Below are positions 21,518 through 29,386 of a stretch of DNA of 64,000 bases, one piece after another. The DNA lies in contig JBMHBT010000014.1 in NCBI GenBank assembly GCA_049890275.1, positions 1-64,000 of the forward strand. The letters run 5' to 3'. A program made the position numbers and the translations under genes. This stretch comes from UBA7374 sp049890275. Its GTDB lineage: Bacteria; Verrucomicrobiota; Verrucomicrobiia; Opitutales; Coraliomargaritaceae. Below the pieces are notes generated by a model. That model was not told the origin of the DNA. It was given only the letters and a program-made list of their open reading frames with translations, and made no database searches. Position 1 is the first letter of the stretch. Each line of letters begins with the position of its first letter.

Positions 21518-22771
21518 ATGCCTCCTGCCACAGATAAAGAGACTGTTACCTATCGCTATGATTGTTGGCGCTCAGTACTCTATGGAATTTGTGAAGCGGG
21601 TTGGGTTACTTTTGGTTTGCTCATTCTGATTCGTAATTTCTGTAGTGCAGAAGATGAGTGGGGGTCGACTTTAGCCAAGAGCTTGATCACTTCGGCCGGT
21701 TTCCTTGGCTTACTCTTAACGACCACAACTACTTATTATTTCAGTCGTCTCCATTTTCGGGCGACTTCAGTGGTGGCTGTTTTTCTCATCGCTTCAGGCT
21801 TTCTCTTGGCATCTTCAGCATTTGTCAGCGGTCTTGTCGGTTTTACCGTGCTCTTTGCCATCGCCAATATTTTGAGCGCACAGCAGTCGCCTTTTTTGAC
21901 GGAGACTTATGCCGTTAATTATAGAGCAGAAGATAGAGGGAAGCGGGTTTCAACAGTGCTGGTGTTTGTTGCACTGAGCACAGCGAGTTTTTCTTATTTG
22001 GCCGGTTGGTTGCTAGATCTGCATTTTGCGGTGTACCCTCTTATTTTACTCCTAATGGCTCTGGCTTCGTGGGGTTCTGCCTTCTTTGCCTGGAAGATTC
22101 CTTCGCGGCCAATCGCAGAGCAACGGTCAAGCCATCCGTTTGGACAACTGGCATTCGTTTACAAAGATAAATTATTTGGCTGGTTGCTATCGGCAAAGAT
22201 GTTGATGGGCTTCGCCAATTTAATGACCTTACCTATACGGATTGAAGTTCTGGCGAATCCTCAATTCGGAATCAATGCGACAAACGGTCAGATCGTCTTA
22301 GCTTCGGTCATTATTCCAAGTGTGATTCGGGTTCTTTTCGGTCGCACTTTGGGTATGTTGTTTGACCGTTGGAATTACATTGCCTGGCGAATACTGGTAA
22401 ATGGATTTTTTATTGTCGGTATTTTGCTCTATTTCACAAGTGACTCATTGCCTTGGATTTATTTAGGATCTGTTTTTGTGGGCCTTGGTATGAGTGGCGG
22501 ATCTCTTTCCTGGAATCTTTGGGTCACCAAAATTGCACCTTTTGATAAGGTCGCAACATACATGAGTGTGCATAGTACTCTGACCGGTGTACGGGGAATT
22601 TTAGCGCCACTTATCGGTTATATACTCTTATGGATGGTTTCTCCGATCGGGCTGGCTTCAGTCTGTGTGTGCATGATTCTTGTATCCACTTTGATGTATT
22701 CATTTCTTTGGAATCACCCCCGTTTCAAGAAGGGGATCAACAATGAATCAGAGGCGTCTCCAGCCCATTAG
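21518..22771 (+). CDS. MFS transporter
   Basis: Inner-membrane major facilitator protein, about 417 aa, with roughly 12 hydrophobic helices (for example residues ~22-40, 49-72, 78-100, 140-190, then a second set of six). Between the halves is a short charged loop (KIPSRPIAEQRSSH) as in other MFS proteins. FGRTLGMLFDRWNYI is the usual motif-A-like cytoplasmic loop of the second half. I start at the ATG at 21518; a TTG at 21509 is the only upstream alternative. ApbE follows by 3 bp. No family-specific substrate signature is recognised. Sugar or oligosaccharide uptake is plausible from the setting only. Confidence 0.8.
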   Translation: MPPATDKETVTYRYDCWRSVLYGICEAGWVTFGLLILIRNFCSAEDEWGSTLAKSLITSAGFLGLLLTTTTTYYFSRLHFRATSVVAVFLIASGFLLASSAFVSGLVGFTVLFAIANILSAQQSPFLTETYAVNYRAEDRGKRVSTVLVFVALSTASFSYLAGWLLDLHFAVYPLILLLMALASWGSAFFAWKIPSRPIAEQRSSHPFGQLAFVYKDKLFGWLLSAKMLMGFANLMTLPIRIEVLANPQFGINATNGQIVLASVIIPSVIRVLFGRTLGMLFDRWNYIAWRILVNGFFIVGILLYFTSDSLPWIYLGSVFVGLGMSGGSLSWNLWVTKIAPFDKVATYMSVHSTLTGVRGILAPLIGYILLWMVSPIGLASVCVCMILVSTLMYSFLWNHPRFKKGINNESEASPAH

Positions 22772-22774
22772 ACG

Positions 22775-23809
22775 ATGCATCGAGGATTCTCATTTGGTTG
22801 GTCTTGTTTTGTCTGCCTTCTTAGTTGTTTGTTTGTCTCCTGCGGGCCTGGAGGGATGGAAAGGGAGGACACAGTTCTGGAGGGAAAAACAATGGGGACG
22901 CTTTATGCCGTTCAATTTTATTCGGATGATAGCTTTTTGTCCGGTGAAATCGAATTAGAAGTGGGGGCACTTCTAGAGAAAATGAATCAGTTATTTTCTA
23001 ACTGGCGTGAGGATAGTTGGGTAACGCGATATAACGCTATTTCAAAGGATGAAATGATCTCTTTGCCCACGGATGTAGCCTCTGTTCTACAGCTTAGTTT
23101 GGAATTAGCAGAGCAAACCAACGCGGCCTTTGATCCTACTGTATTACCATTGATCGATCTGTGGGGTTTCCACAGCGATGTTGTTGTTGAGAGTCCTCCC
23201 GATCATTCATCTATTAACCAGGCCATGAAAAGCTGTGGGTATCAATTGATTCGAGTGAATTCGGAGCAGACCCGAATCGGTAAATCAGTCGATGGTTTAG
23301 GGCTTGATTTCTCCGCAGTGGCAAAAGGCTACGCGGTCGATTGTATATCGGCGCTCTTGGAATTAAAAGGAGTCGAGCATTACTTTGTGGATATAGGAGG
23401 CGAGCTTCGCGTACAGGGATTGAATCCATCGGGTAAAAACTGGCGTATTGGAATCGCTCGACCGATTTATGATTTATCCCGGGGTGGTGTGGTTACCGCT
23501 TTTTCAGTTGCTCGCGGAGCGATTGCTACGAGTGGAAATTATCAGAACTTTCGTCAGATAGACGGTGTGCGCTACAATCATATTTTCGACCCTCGGAGCG
23601 GTCGGCCGGTGGACAGCAATTTAATCAGTGCTTCTGTTTATTCTACATCCTGTGCTTATGCCGATGGTCTGGCCACGGCAGCTTTTGCGCTTGGAGAAGA
23701 AGGGATACTGGAGTTGGTTGAATCCATCCCTGATACAGAGGTGTACTTACTTCTTCGTTCTAAGGATGGAGCTATGGAGCACAAATCATCCTCTGGATGG
23801 CCGGAATAG
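22775..23809 (+). CDS. apbE: FAD:protein FMN transferase (ApbE), lipoprotein
   Basis: Transfers FMN from FAD to a Thr/Ser of exported target proteins, making covalent flavoproteins outside the inner membrane. 344 aa with a lipoprotein signal: LLSCLFVSC ends in the lipobox Cys near residue 24. Family segments are GKTMGTLYAVQFY, MNQLFSNWREDSWVTRYN, FDPTVLPLIDLWGF, DFSAVAKGYAVD, YFVDIGGELRVQG, AIATSGNYQNF, YNHIFDPRSGRPV and CAYADGLATAAFALG. All blocks are present, so it is likely active. It is coupled to the MFS gene and converges on a membrane protein gene 6 bp away, which could encode a redox partner. No obvious flavinylation target was identified nearby. Confidence 0.9.
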   Translation: MHRGFSFGWSCFVCLLSCLFVSCGPGGMEREDTVLEGKTMGTLYAVQFYSDDSFLSGEIELEVGALLEKMNQLFSNWREDSWVTRYNAISKDEMISLPTDVASVLQLSLELAEQTNAAFDPTVLPLIDLWGFHSDVVVESPPDHSSINQAMKSCGYQLIRVNSEQTRIGKSVDGLGLDFSAVAKGYAVDCISALLELKGVEHYFVDIGGELRVQGLNPSGKNWRIGIARPIYDLSRGGVVTAFSVARGAIATSGNYQNFRQIDGVRYNHIFDPRSGRPVDSNLISASVYSTSCAYADGLATAAFALGEEGILELVESIPDTEVYLLLRSKDGAMEHKSSSGWPE

Positions 23810-23829
23810 GAGAGGCTAGGGCTTCTCTT
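23808..23829. terminator. Possible bidirectional hairpin between convergent genes
   Basis: AGGAGAGGC and GCTTCTCTT pair over 9 bp with two G-U wobbles around a TAGG loop. The structure spans the stop codons of both apbE and the convergent membrane gene. There is no long T run, so a Rho-independent role is only possible. Confidence 0.3.
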
Positions 23830-24877
23830 CAGGCCATTCAACTTTGAGTAAAATTTTATCGACCAGTTTTTTAGACGAGGTCAGTTGGCTGGTGTCGTAT
23901 TGGATCTCTCCGTCATTCTGGCGACTACTACCGCTGTGCCCCGTCAGGTTCATGAGGTAATATCGTTGTTCATCGCTGGGATAAATTTGCACCTCATAAA
24001 TCACGGAAGGCTGACCAATACCGGGTGACATGTATCCTTCGCCCGAATCGGGTTGGTCGGAGTGGAAAAATCGGTTGGAGTCCTTCGGTGCATTGATTTC
24101 AACGTACACGACAAAGGGCAAGCCATCCATTTTGAGGTGCCCTTCAAGGGAGAAATCCCGAACGGGTGTTGCCGAGCTTACGACGTCTGTCACTTCAATG
24201 ATATCACCAATCATATCCTGGTAGCGTTGGTGCCAGATAGGTAGAACCTGGTTGCGCTTTTGCGTGGCACCTCCCCACTCAAATTCACTGGAAGCAGCGG
24301 TGCTCTCTGTAACAAAGAGCGTCTCAAGGACACTTCCGTCTTCTGCTTCCGCCCAAATAGCGATTTGTGTGTGTCCGTCTCCCCACAGAGTCGGTTTGTC
24401 GAGGTCTTTTCCGAATTCTGAACTCCAGTCGAACTCAATTCGCAAGCCGGCACCTGTTTTTGTGCCCCGGGCAACATTGAGTCCGCTCTCCAGCACTTCA
24501 TAGGCAATTTGACGATGGGGCCGGAAGATGTCTCGTGCGTTTTTTGCTTCATAGCTGCCCGAAATAATCGCAGGAACCGGCCATAAATTCCACAGAGCAG
24601 CACTCAATAGATACCCCCAGAACAGAAGAACACTGACCAAAAGGATTCGCGGAGTTGGCTTTTTATTTGTTTTTTGAGAACGGGGTTTTTTCAGCAGGTT
24701 AATAAAATATTTGCCCCTGCCCGAAAGGTGTAGCCCGACCAGTACGACCAGACCTAGGCCAAAGATAATGTGTACTCGAGTGACAACAAGGGAGAAAGGT
24801 TGAGTAAACCGAAGCAACCCACTGGCGACCAGAGTGACAAAAAAGAAGAGTAGAGAAAGGTTAACGAAGTGCTTCAC
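23816..24877 (-). CDS. Membrane protein with three N-terminal helices and a large exported domain
   Basis: 353 aa, GTG start at 24877. Helices at about residues 5-20, 27-50 and 77-98; the first two (VASGLLRF... and TRVHIIFGLGLVVLVGLHL) look like a short heme-binding or DUF4405-like membrane anchor, with two His residues (one in each helix region) as candidate ligands. The remaining ~250 residues are probably periplasmic and beta-rich (LRIEFDWSSEFGKDL, LPFVVYVEINAPKDSN, YEVQIYPSDEQRYYLMNLTGHSG) and resemble the DUF2271-type proteins often placed beside ApbE. This suggests a role in flavin- or heme-linked electron transfer, but I do not recognise the family with certainty. It converges on apbE with a 6-bp gap. 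Confidence 0.6.
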   Translation of the reverse strand: MKHFVNLSLLFFFVTLVASGLLRFTQPFSLVVTRVHIIFGLGLVVLVGLHLSGRGKYFINLLKKPRSQKTNKKPTPRILLVSVLLFWGYLLSAALWNLWPVPAIISGSYEAKNARDIFRPHRQIAYEVLESGLNVARGTKTGAGLRIEFDWSSEFGKDLDKPTLWGDGHTQIAIWAEAEDGSVLETLFVTESTAASSEFEWGGATQKRNQVLPIWHQRYQDMIGDIIEVTDVVSSATPVRDFSLEGHLKMDGLPFVVYVEINAPKDSNRFFHSDQPDSGEGYMSPGIGQPSVIYEVQIYPSDEQRYYLMNLTGHSGSSRQNDGEIQYDTSQLTSSKKLVDKILLKVEWPEEKP

Positions 24878-24933
24878 AGGATTAGCTCATTTTATTGGCC
24901 TAGGTTGGTCAAATATTCCTTGTCCTTTTTCAT

Positions 24934-27900
24934 TCACTCCCGGTAAGCACGAATCTCATAGAGGCGAGCCGACGGATCTCCGTTGGTTTGTTTAACAAGC
25001 ACCCTAATTTTTTTCGTTTTTATCGTGTCAAAAGTATGAATTCTTCGCCGCTGGTAATTGTTTTCCTCCTCAAGTAGGGAGACCCATTCACCATTTTCTT
25101 GGTAAAGAATTTCGTAATCTTTGACCGCTTCCGGAGGCATACGATGGGTGTCTTTGTATTCCCACGTAGCATGTTTCGGTTCATTGACGTTGGTGTCGAA
25201 GGTCAAATAAAGGGTATTGATTTCTTTGGAAGACTTGAATTCGACTTCAATCCATTGTGGTAAGGTCTGTTCCGGACTGGATATCCACATATTCGTTTCC
25301 TCACCGATCACTCGAGTGATTCCGTTGATCACAAACTCCGGACTACTGACAGCACTGGAAGCAGTTATTGTCGCCTTCCGCGCTAGGTCTTTTTCGTCAT
25401 TTCCCTTCAGATCCAGGATATATTGGTCGTCTTTAATCAGCTCCTGCTGGAGTTCTTTGATATGGTTTTGGTAGATCCCGCGGGGTGTCGTGTTGTGCTG
25501 GATACAAAGAGCACCAGCAGTGCCGACGGCTTGTCCCATGACTCCAGTTGTTCCTTGTACCCGAACGCTGCCTAGAGCGACCCGGGAGACCGATATATTT
25601 CGCCCGGCAAACATTAGATTATCAATGTTTTTAGAGTACAGACTGCGGAAGGGAATGTTGTAGGTTGGAACATAGGTATTGAAGTCAAAAGGGCCCTCTG
25701 TTGAGAAAATACCATCTATGTGGTGAATGTCTAAGCCCCATCCACCTGTTCCGATAGCATCGTCAAAGGGTTTTGCTTGAATCAATTCATCTTGTGTCAG
25801 GATATGGTCACCTGTGAGACGTCGTGTTTCACGGCGCGCATTGGTGACGGGTAGGTATTCAATCTTAAAATTTTCCGCTTCATCTTTTAGGCTGGAGTGC
25901 GTTTTGATCCAGTAGACGTAACTTAAGCTGACGCGGATAAGTCCGTCTCGTGCGTATTCCGGATCCCAGAGATCGTCCACATCGTTACGGTTTTCGTGCC
26001 ACCAGTTGCCGGATTTATGTGTTTTACTATATCCGGTGCGGTCTTGCAGTGGCTCCGTGTTAAAGCTCAAATCCCAATACCAGTCTTCTTTCTTCATTTC
26101 GAAGGGTTCTCCGGAATCCATTGTTTTGTAGCCTAGAATAGCTCCATGAAAGAGAGAACCACTCATCGTTAGGTCATCGGCTGCTTCGGGCGCATTGCTT
26201 TCGCCGAAAGTCGCTTTTGCTTCGCGTCCAAACATATACTCTGCACCCGCGTAATAGCCGACCCAACCGTCACCGGTACAATCGATAAATATCTTGCCCG
26301 AATATCGGGTTAGCTCATTGGTGATCATATCGAATGCTCGAACAGCAGTGATAGTCTGACCGTCCATCTCTGTTTCGTAGACATGACGATTGAGGAAAAT
26401 ACTAAGATTTTCTTCCTGCTCGGCAATTCTCTGTCCTCCAGTGCTCCATTTGGAAAGGAAGTTATAGGATTGGTAACGCCCGATTTCTTCGTTCAAGCCA
26501 CTTTCGCGCGCATTTTTCTTTCCGTAGTCAGCAGGTCCAAGTACGGGAACTCCCATTTCGGCGCTGTTGTTGCCGCCCAGCATTGGCCGATTCTGGATGA
26601 GCGCGGTCTTGGCTCCATTTCTTGCTGCGGAGATAGCGGCGTTGATACCGGCGACCCCTCCGCCGATCACTACGACATCGTATTCACCAACGGTCTCAAT
26701 GTCAGTTTCCAGACCAAGGAGTCGGTCTCGTTCAGACTTATAACCGTCCAGATCCTGTGGTGGTTGGTATTTTTTGTCCCTTGTTAGAAGGATGGCATCA
26801 CAACGACCGTAGAAGCCGGTCTGATCCTGAATCGAGAGAGTATGGTTTCCGGCTGTAAGTCGGAATAAACCCCCATCCTGCCAGGCCCATTCATCATGGT
26901 CTGCGGTGCCGAATGTTGTCTCTGAACGCTGGTCATCGATGCTTACGGTAAAAGTTCCGGGGGAATGTTCCGGTATCCAGTTGCGATTGCGAACCCAGAG
27001 ACGATAGTTGCCGGATTTTCGGATGTTTACTGTGGTTTTTGCCGGATCAACGGGCTCACCGATCCCTGTAGCTAGCAAATAGGGTGAACCCATTTGCGGG
27101 ACAAACTGAGAATCCATAACCCAGCCTCCGTAATCGGTAAAGTCTTCCGCATCGATCCAGAGGAAGCCTTTGACGACTTCCTTGGGTTCTCTTTTCAGGA
27201 CGCCTTTGCTGAAGTAGTTGATGAATCGACTGTTGGCTTTTTGGAATTCGATCATTCCGCTCTCAAATGCTTCAGCGATCCCTTCCGCTGGTGTTGCGCT
27301 GTCGCGGAGAATTAACTCGTCAATGGTACCGGTAAAGGGACTGCGACGTTTGACCGACCCAATATGGACAGGTGACTGGCTCGTTGAGATCTGTGCGGGT
27401 TTGCTCAGTTGGCGTTCGTTATCGAGTTTGCCGTTTACATAGACCTTCATGGTTTGTCCGTCGAAGGTCCCTGCTACATGTTGCCACTGACTATTGGGCC
27501 AATCCTCGTGTTTGGATGAAAGGCTTTCTTCTTTTCCATCAATCCATAAGGTGAGCGTAACTTGCTTCCCGGGCCCCATGTGAAGAGCGTAGGCTCCTTC
27601 TTTTCGTAATAGGGTCGGCTTGTTTTGGAATTTCGGACTCCATGGTTTCATCCAGGTTTGAATGGTTATGGAGTCTGTAATAGCTAGGCTGTCACTATCG
27701 GGTGCCTGTACCAAGCAGTTATAATTCAATTGGAGTGAAGCATTGCGCACTCCCGCAACCCAGCGAACCTCACTGGCACTTGCATGGTTATTATTTCCGG
27801 AACTGTCGCTGACAGTCAGCTCAACGCCGTCGTCCATTCTCCAGTGAGCGCCTTTCTCACCCTGTACAGAATTTCCAAAGACTGTTTGTATCAACAGAAG

Positions 27901-27942
27901 CGTAAGGATTCTTGGAACTTTAATTCTTGTAAACATTCTCAT
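24934..27942 (-). CDS. Secreted FAD-dependent oxidoreductase flanked by LamG-like and F5/8-like domains
   Basis: About 1000 aa. I choose the ATG at 27942 because AGGGGG lies 11-16 bp upstream; the GTG at 27966 precedes that site. Signal peptide to about residue 28. A LamG/concanavalin-like domain follows (HWRMDDGVELTVSDSSGNN, WQHVAGTFDGQTMKVYVNGK). Next is a beta domain (YRLWVRNRNWIPEH, HTLSIQDQTGFYG). The FAD-binding Rossmann core, starting YDVVVIGGGVAGINAAISA, has the PF12831-type features LGGNNSAEMG and IDCTGDGWVGYYAGAEYMFG. The C-terminal ~130 residues resemble an F5/8-type discoidin domain (ITASSAVSSPEFVING). The two carbohydrate-binding-like ends suggest it oxidises a polysaccharide or oligosaccharide outside the cytoplasm. 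Substrate unknown. Confidence 0.82.
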   Translation of the reverse strand: MRMFTRIKVPRILTLLLIQTVFGNSVQGEKGAHWRMDDGVELTVSDSSGNNNHASASEVRWVAGVRNASLQLNYNCLVQAPDSDSLAITDSITIQTWMKPWSPKFQNKPTLLRKEGAYALHMGPGKQVTLTLWIDGKEESLSSKHEDWPNSQWQHVAGTFDGQTMKVYVNGKLDNERQLSKPAQISTSQSPVHIGSVKRRSPFTGTIDELILRDSATPAEGIAEAFESGMIEFQKANSRFINYFSKGVLKREPKEVVKGFLWIDAEDFTDYGGWVMDSQFVPQMGSPYLLATGIGEPVDPAKTTVNIRKSGNYRLWVRNRNWIPEHSPGTFTVSIDDQRSETTFGTADHDEWAWQDGGLFRLTAGNHTLSIQDQTGFYGRCDAILLTRDKKYQPPQDLDGYKSERDRLLGLETDIETVGEYDVVVIGGGVAGINAAISAARNGAKTALIQNRPMLGGNNSAEMGVPVLGPADYGKKNARESGLNEEIGRYQSYNFLSKWSTGGQRIAEQEENLSIFLNRHVYETEMDGQTITAVRAFDMITNELTRYSGKIFIDCTGDGWVGYYAGAEYMFGREAKATFGESNAPEAADDLTMSGSLFHGAILGYKTMDSGEPFEMKKEDWYWDLSFNTEPLQDRTGYSKTHKSGNWWHENRNDVDDLWDPEYARDGLIRVSLSYVYWIKTHSSLKDEAENFKIEYLPVTNARRETRRLTGDHILTQDELIQAKPFDDAIGTGGWGLDIHHIDGIFSTEGPFDFNTYVPTYNIPFRSLYSKNIDNLMFAGRNISVSRVALGSVRVQGTTGVMGQAVGTAGALCIQHNTTPRGIYQNHIKELQQELIKDDQYILDLKGNDEKDLARKATITASSAVSSPEFVINGITRVIGEETNMWISSPEQTLPQWIEVEFKSSKEINTLYLTFDTNVNEPKHATWEYKDTHRMPPEAVKDYEILYQENGEWVSLLEEENNYQRRRIHTFDTIKTKKIRVLVKQTNGDPSARLYEIRAYRE

Positions 27943-28076
27943 AGTCCAATTCCACCCCCTCAGCACTATTCGTGTAAAGTTAATTCAGTATGTATCTTTA
28001 GATAGAGTCTTCGGCCTGTTTTTCTTCATGCAAGCTCGACTTTGTCCGGCTCAACCTCTTTACTCAACTAAGCTTT

Positions 28077-29363
28077 ATGAGTGATAACAGAAAAATTTCT
28101 AGGCGTGATGCTCTTAAGAAGGGTTCGCTTTTTTGTTCATCATTGGCTGCAGCACCTATGTTGTTGCGGGCAGAAACGCTCGGTCTGAATGGCCGTATTG
28201 GTCCGAACAGCCGCATAAATATTGGCCTTATCGGGTTTGGTAAGCAAATCGGCGCGCATACTGGTATTGTCGGAAATGATTCCGTACACCCGCTTTACGT
28301 ATGCGATGTGAAATCGTGGGCACTCGAGGATGCGGTGAAGCAAATGCTCAACCGTGGTTACAATGAGGTGGTCGCCACTCCGGACTATGAGGACATCGTC
28401 AATGATTCGGCAGTCGACGCGGTGATTGTGGTCACTCCGGATCACTGGCACGCGGCGATATCACTAGCGTCGATGAAAGCTGGTAAAGATGTCTATGTCG
28501 AAAAGCCAATGACTTTAACAATTGAGGAAGGAAAAGCGATGGTCGAAGCAGAGAAGCGCTACGGTACGATTCTGCAGGTAGGTTCACAACAGCGCTCCGA
28601 CGCTTATTTTCGAAAAGCGGCTGAAATTGTGCGAAATGGTTGGATTGGAGAAATTAAGGAGGTTTACGCGCGCTTAGGTACTTTTCCGGATCCGAAATTA
28701 CTCAAACCGGAGGAGATTCCCGAAGGCTTTAATTATGATAAATGGTTGGGGCCTGCGCCCTGGGAACCGTACTCCGAGCCTCGTGTGCGGGGTGATTACG
28801 GTGGAGGATGGAGAAGTTATTGGGAATACGGCTGCAAGAAGAACGGCGATTGGGGTGCCCATCATTACGATATTATCCAATGGGCACTCGGACGTGACCA
28901 CACCGGCCCCGTCCGTTTCGTACCAAAAGGCTATAAGGGAGAGCCTCATGCCTATTATGAATACGAAGATGGAATCCGTGTGTTTCGGGATCACCCAGAT
29001 GACAAAGGTCATATGATTCGTTTTATCGGAACGGAAGGGGAAGTTCTGGTTAGTCGCGGGTCGCGTCTAGAGACGACTCCGGCTGAACTGGCGAGTCGAC
29101 CTTTAGCTCCGGGGGATCAACAGCTGTATCGTTCCTATGATCATAAACGCGACTGGCTGGACGGGATTCGCACACGGAAGGAAACGATTTGTCCGGCTCA
29201 TGTGGGTCATCGTACGGCAAGCATTTGCCAGCTCGGTGCCATCGCCGAACGGCTCAATCGTGAGATTCGCTGGGATCCGGAAGCAGAGCAGATTATCGGT
29301 GATGCTGAGGCAGCCCGTTGGCAGGATCGTCCGCGTCGTGCTGGGTATGAATTACCCGTTTAA
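28077..29363 (+). CDS. Tat-exported Gfo/Idh/MocA family oxidoreductase
   Basis: NAD(P)-dependent sugar oxidoreductase, 428 aa. The N-terminus SRRDALKKGSLFC is a twin-arginine signal (R9, R10), so the folded, cofactor-loaded enzyme is exported. Rossmann motif: NIGLIGFGKQIG. Conserved catalytic Lys is in DVYVEKPMT. GDWGAHHYDIIQWALG supplies the typical C-terminal-domain active-site Asp/His residues. Known relatives include glucose-fructose oxidoreductase with bound NADP and 3-dehydrogenases of glycosides; the second role fits the DUF1080 genes nearby. The divergent FAD oxidoreductase is 134 bp upstream and a HEAT-repeat gene follows by 23 bp. Confidence 0.88.
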   Translation: MSDNRKISRRDALKKGSLFCSSLAAAPMLLRAETLGLNGRIGPNSRINIGLIGFGKQIGAHTGIVGNDSVHPLYVCDVKSWALEDAVKQMLNRGYNEVVATPDYEDIVNDSAVDAVIVVTPDHWHAAISLASMKAGKDVYVEKPMTLTIEEGKAMVEAEKRYGTILQVGSQQRSDAYFRKAAEIVRNGWIGEIKEVYARLGTFPDPKLLKPEEIPEGFNYDKWLGPAPWEPYSEPRVRGDYGGGWRSYWEYGCKKNGDWGAHHYDIIQWALGRDHTGPVRFVPKGYKGEPHAYYEYEDGIRVFRDHPDDKGHMIRFIGTEGEVLVSRGSRLETTPAELASRPLAPGDQQLYRSYDHKRDWLDGIRTRKETICPAHVGHRTASICQLGAIAERLNREIRWDPEAEQIIGDAEAARWQDRPRRAGYELPV

Positions 29364-29386
29364 CATTTACTGAAGTGATTTTTACA

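Noticed and set aside
22743..22958. Open frame overlapping the end of the MFS gene and the start of apbE
   Set aside because: It is out of frame with ApbE, which has a lipoprotein signal and full family motifs; the overlap is a shadow.
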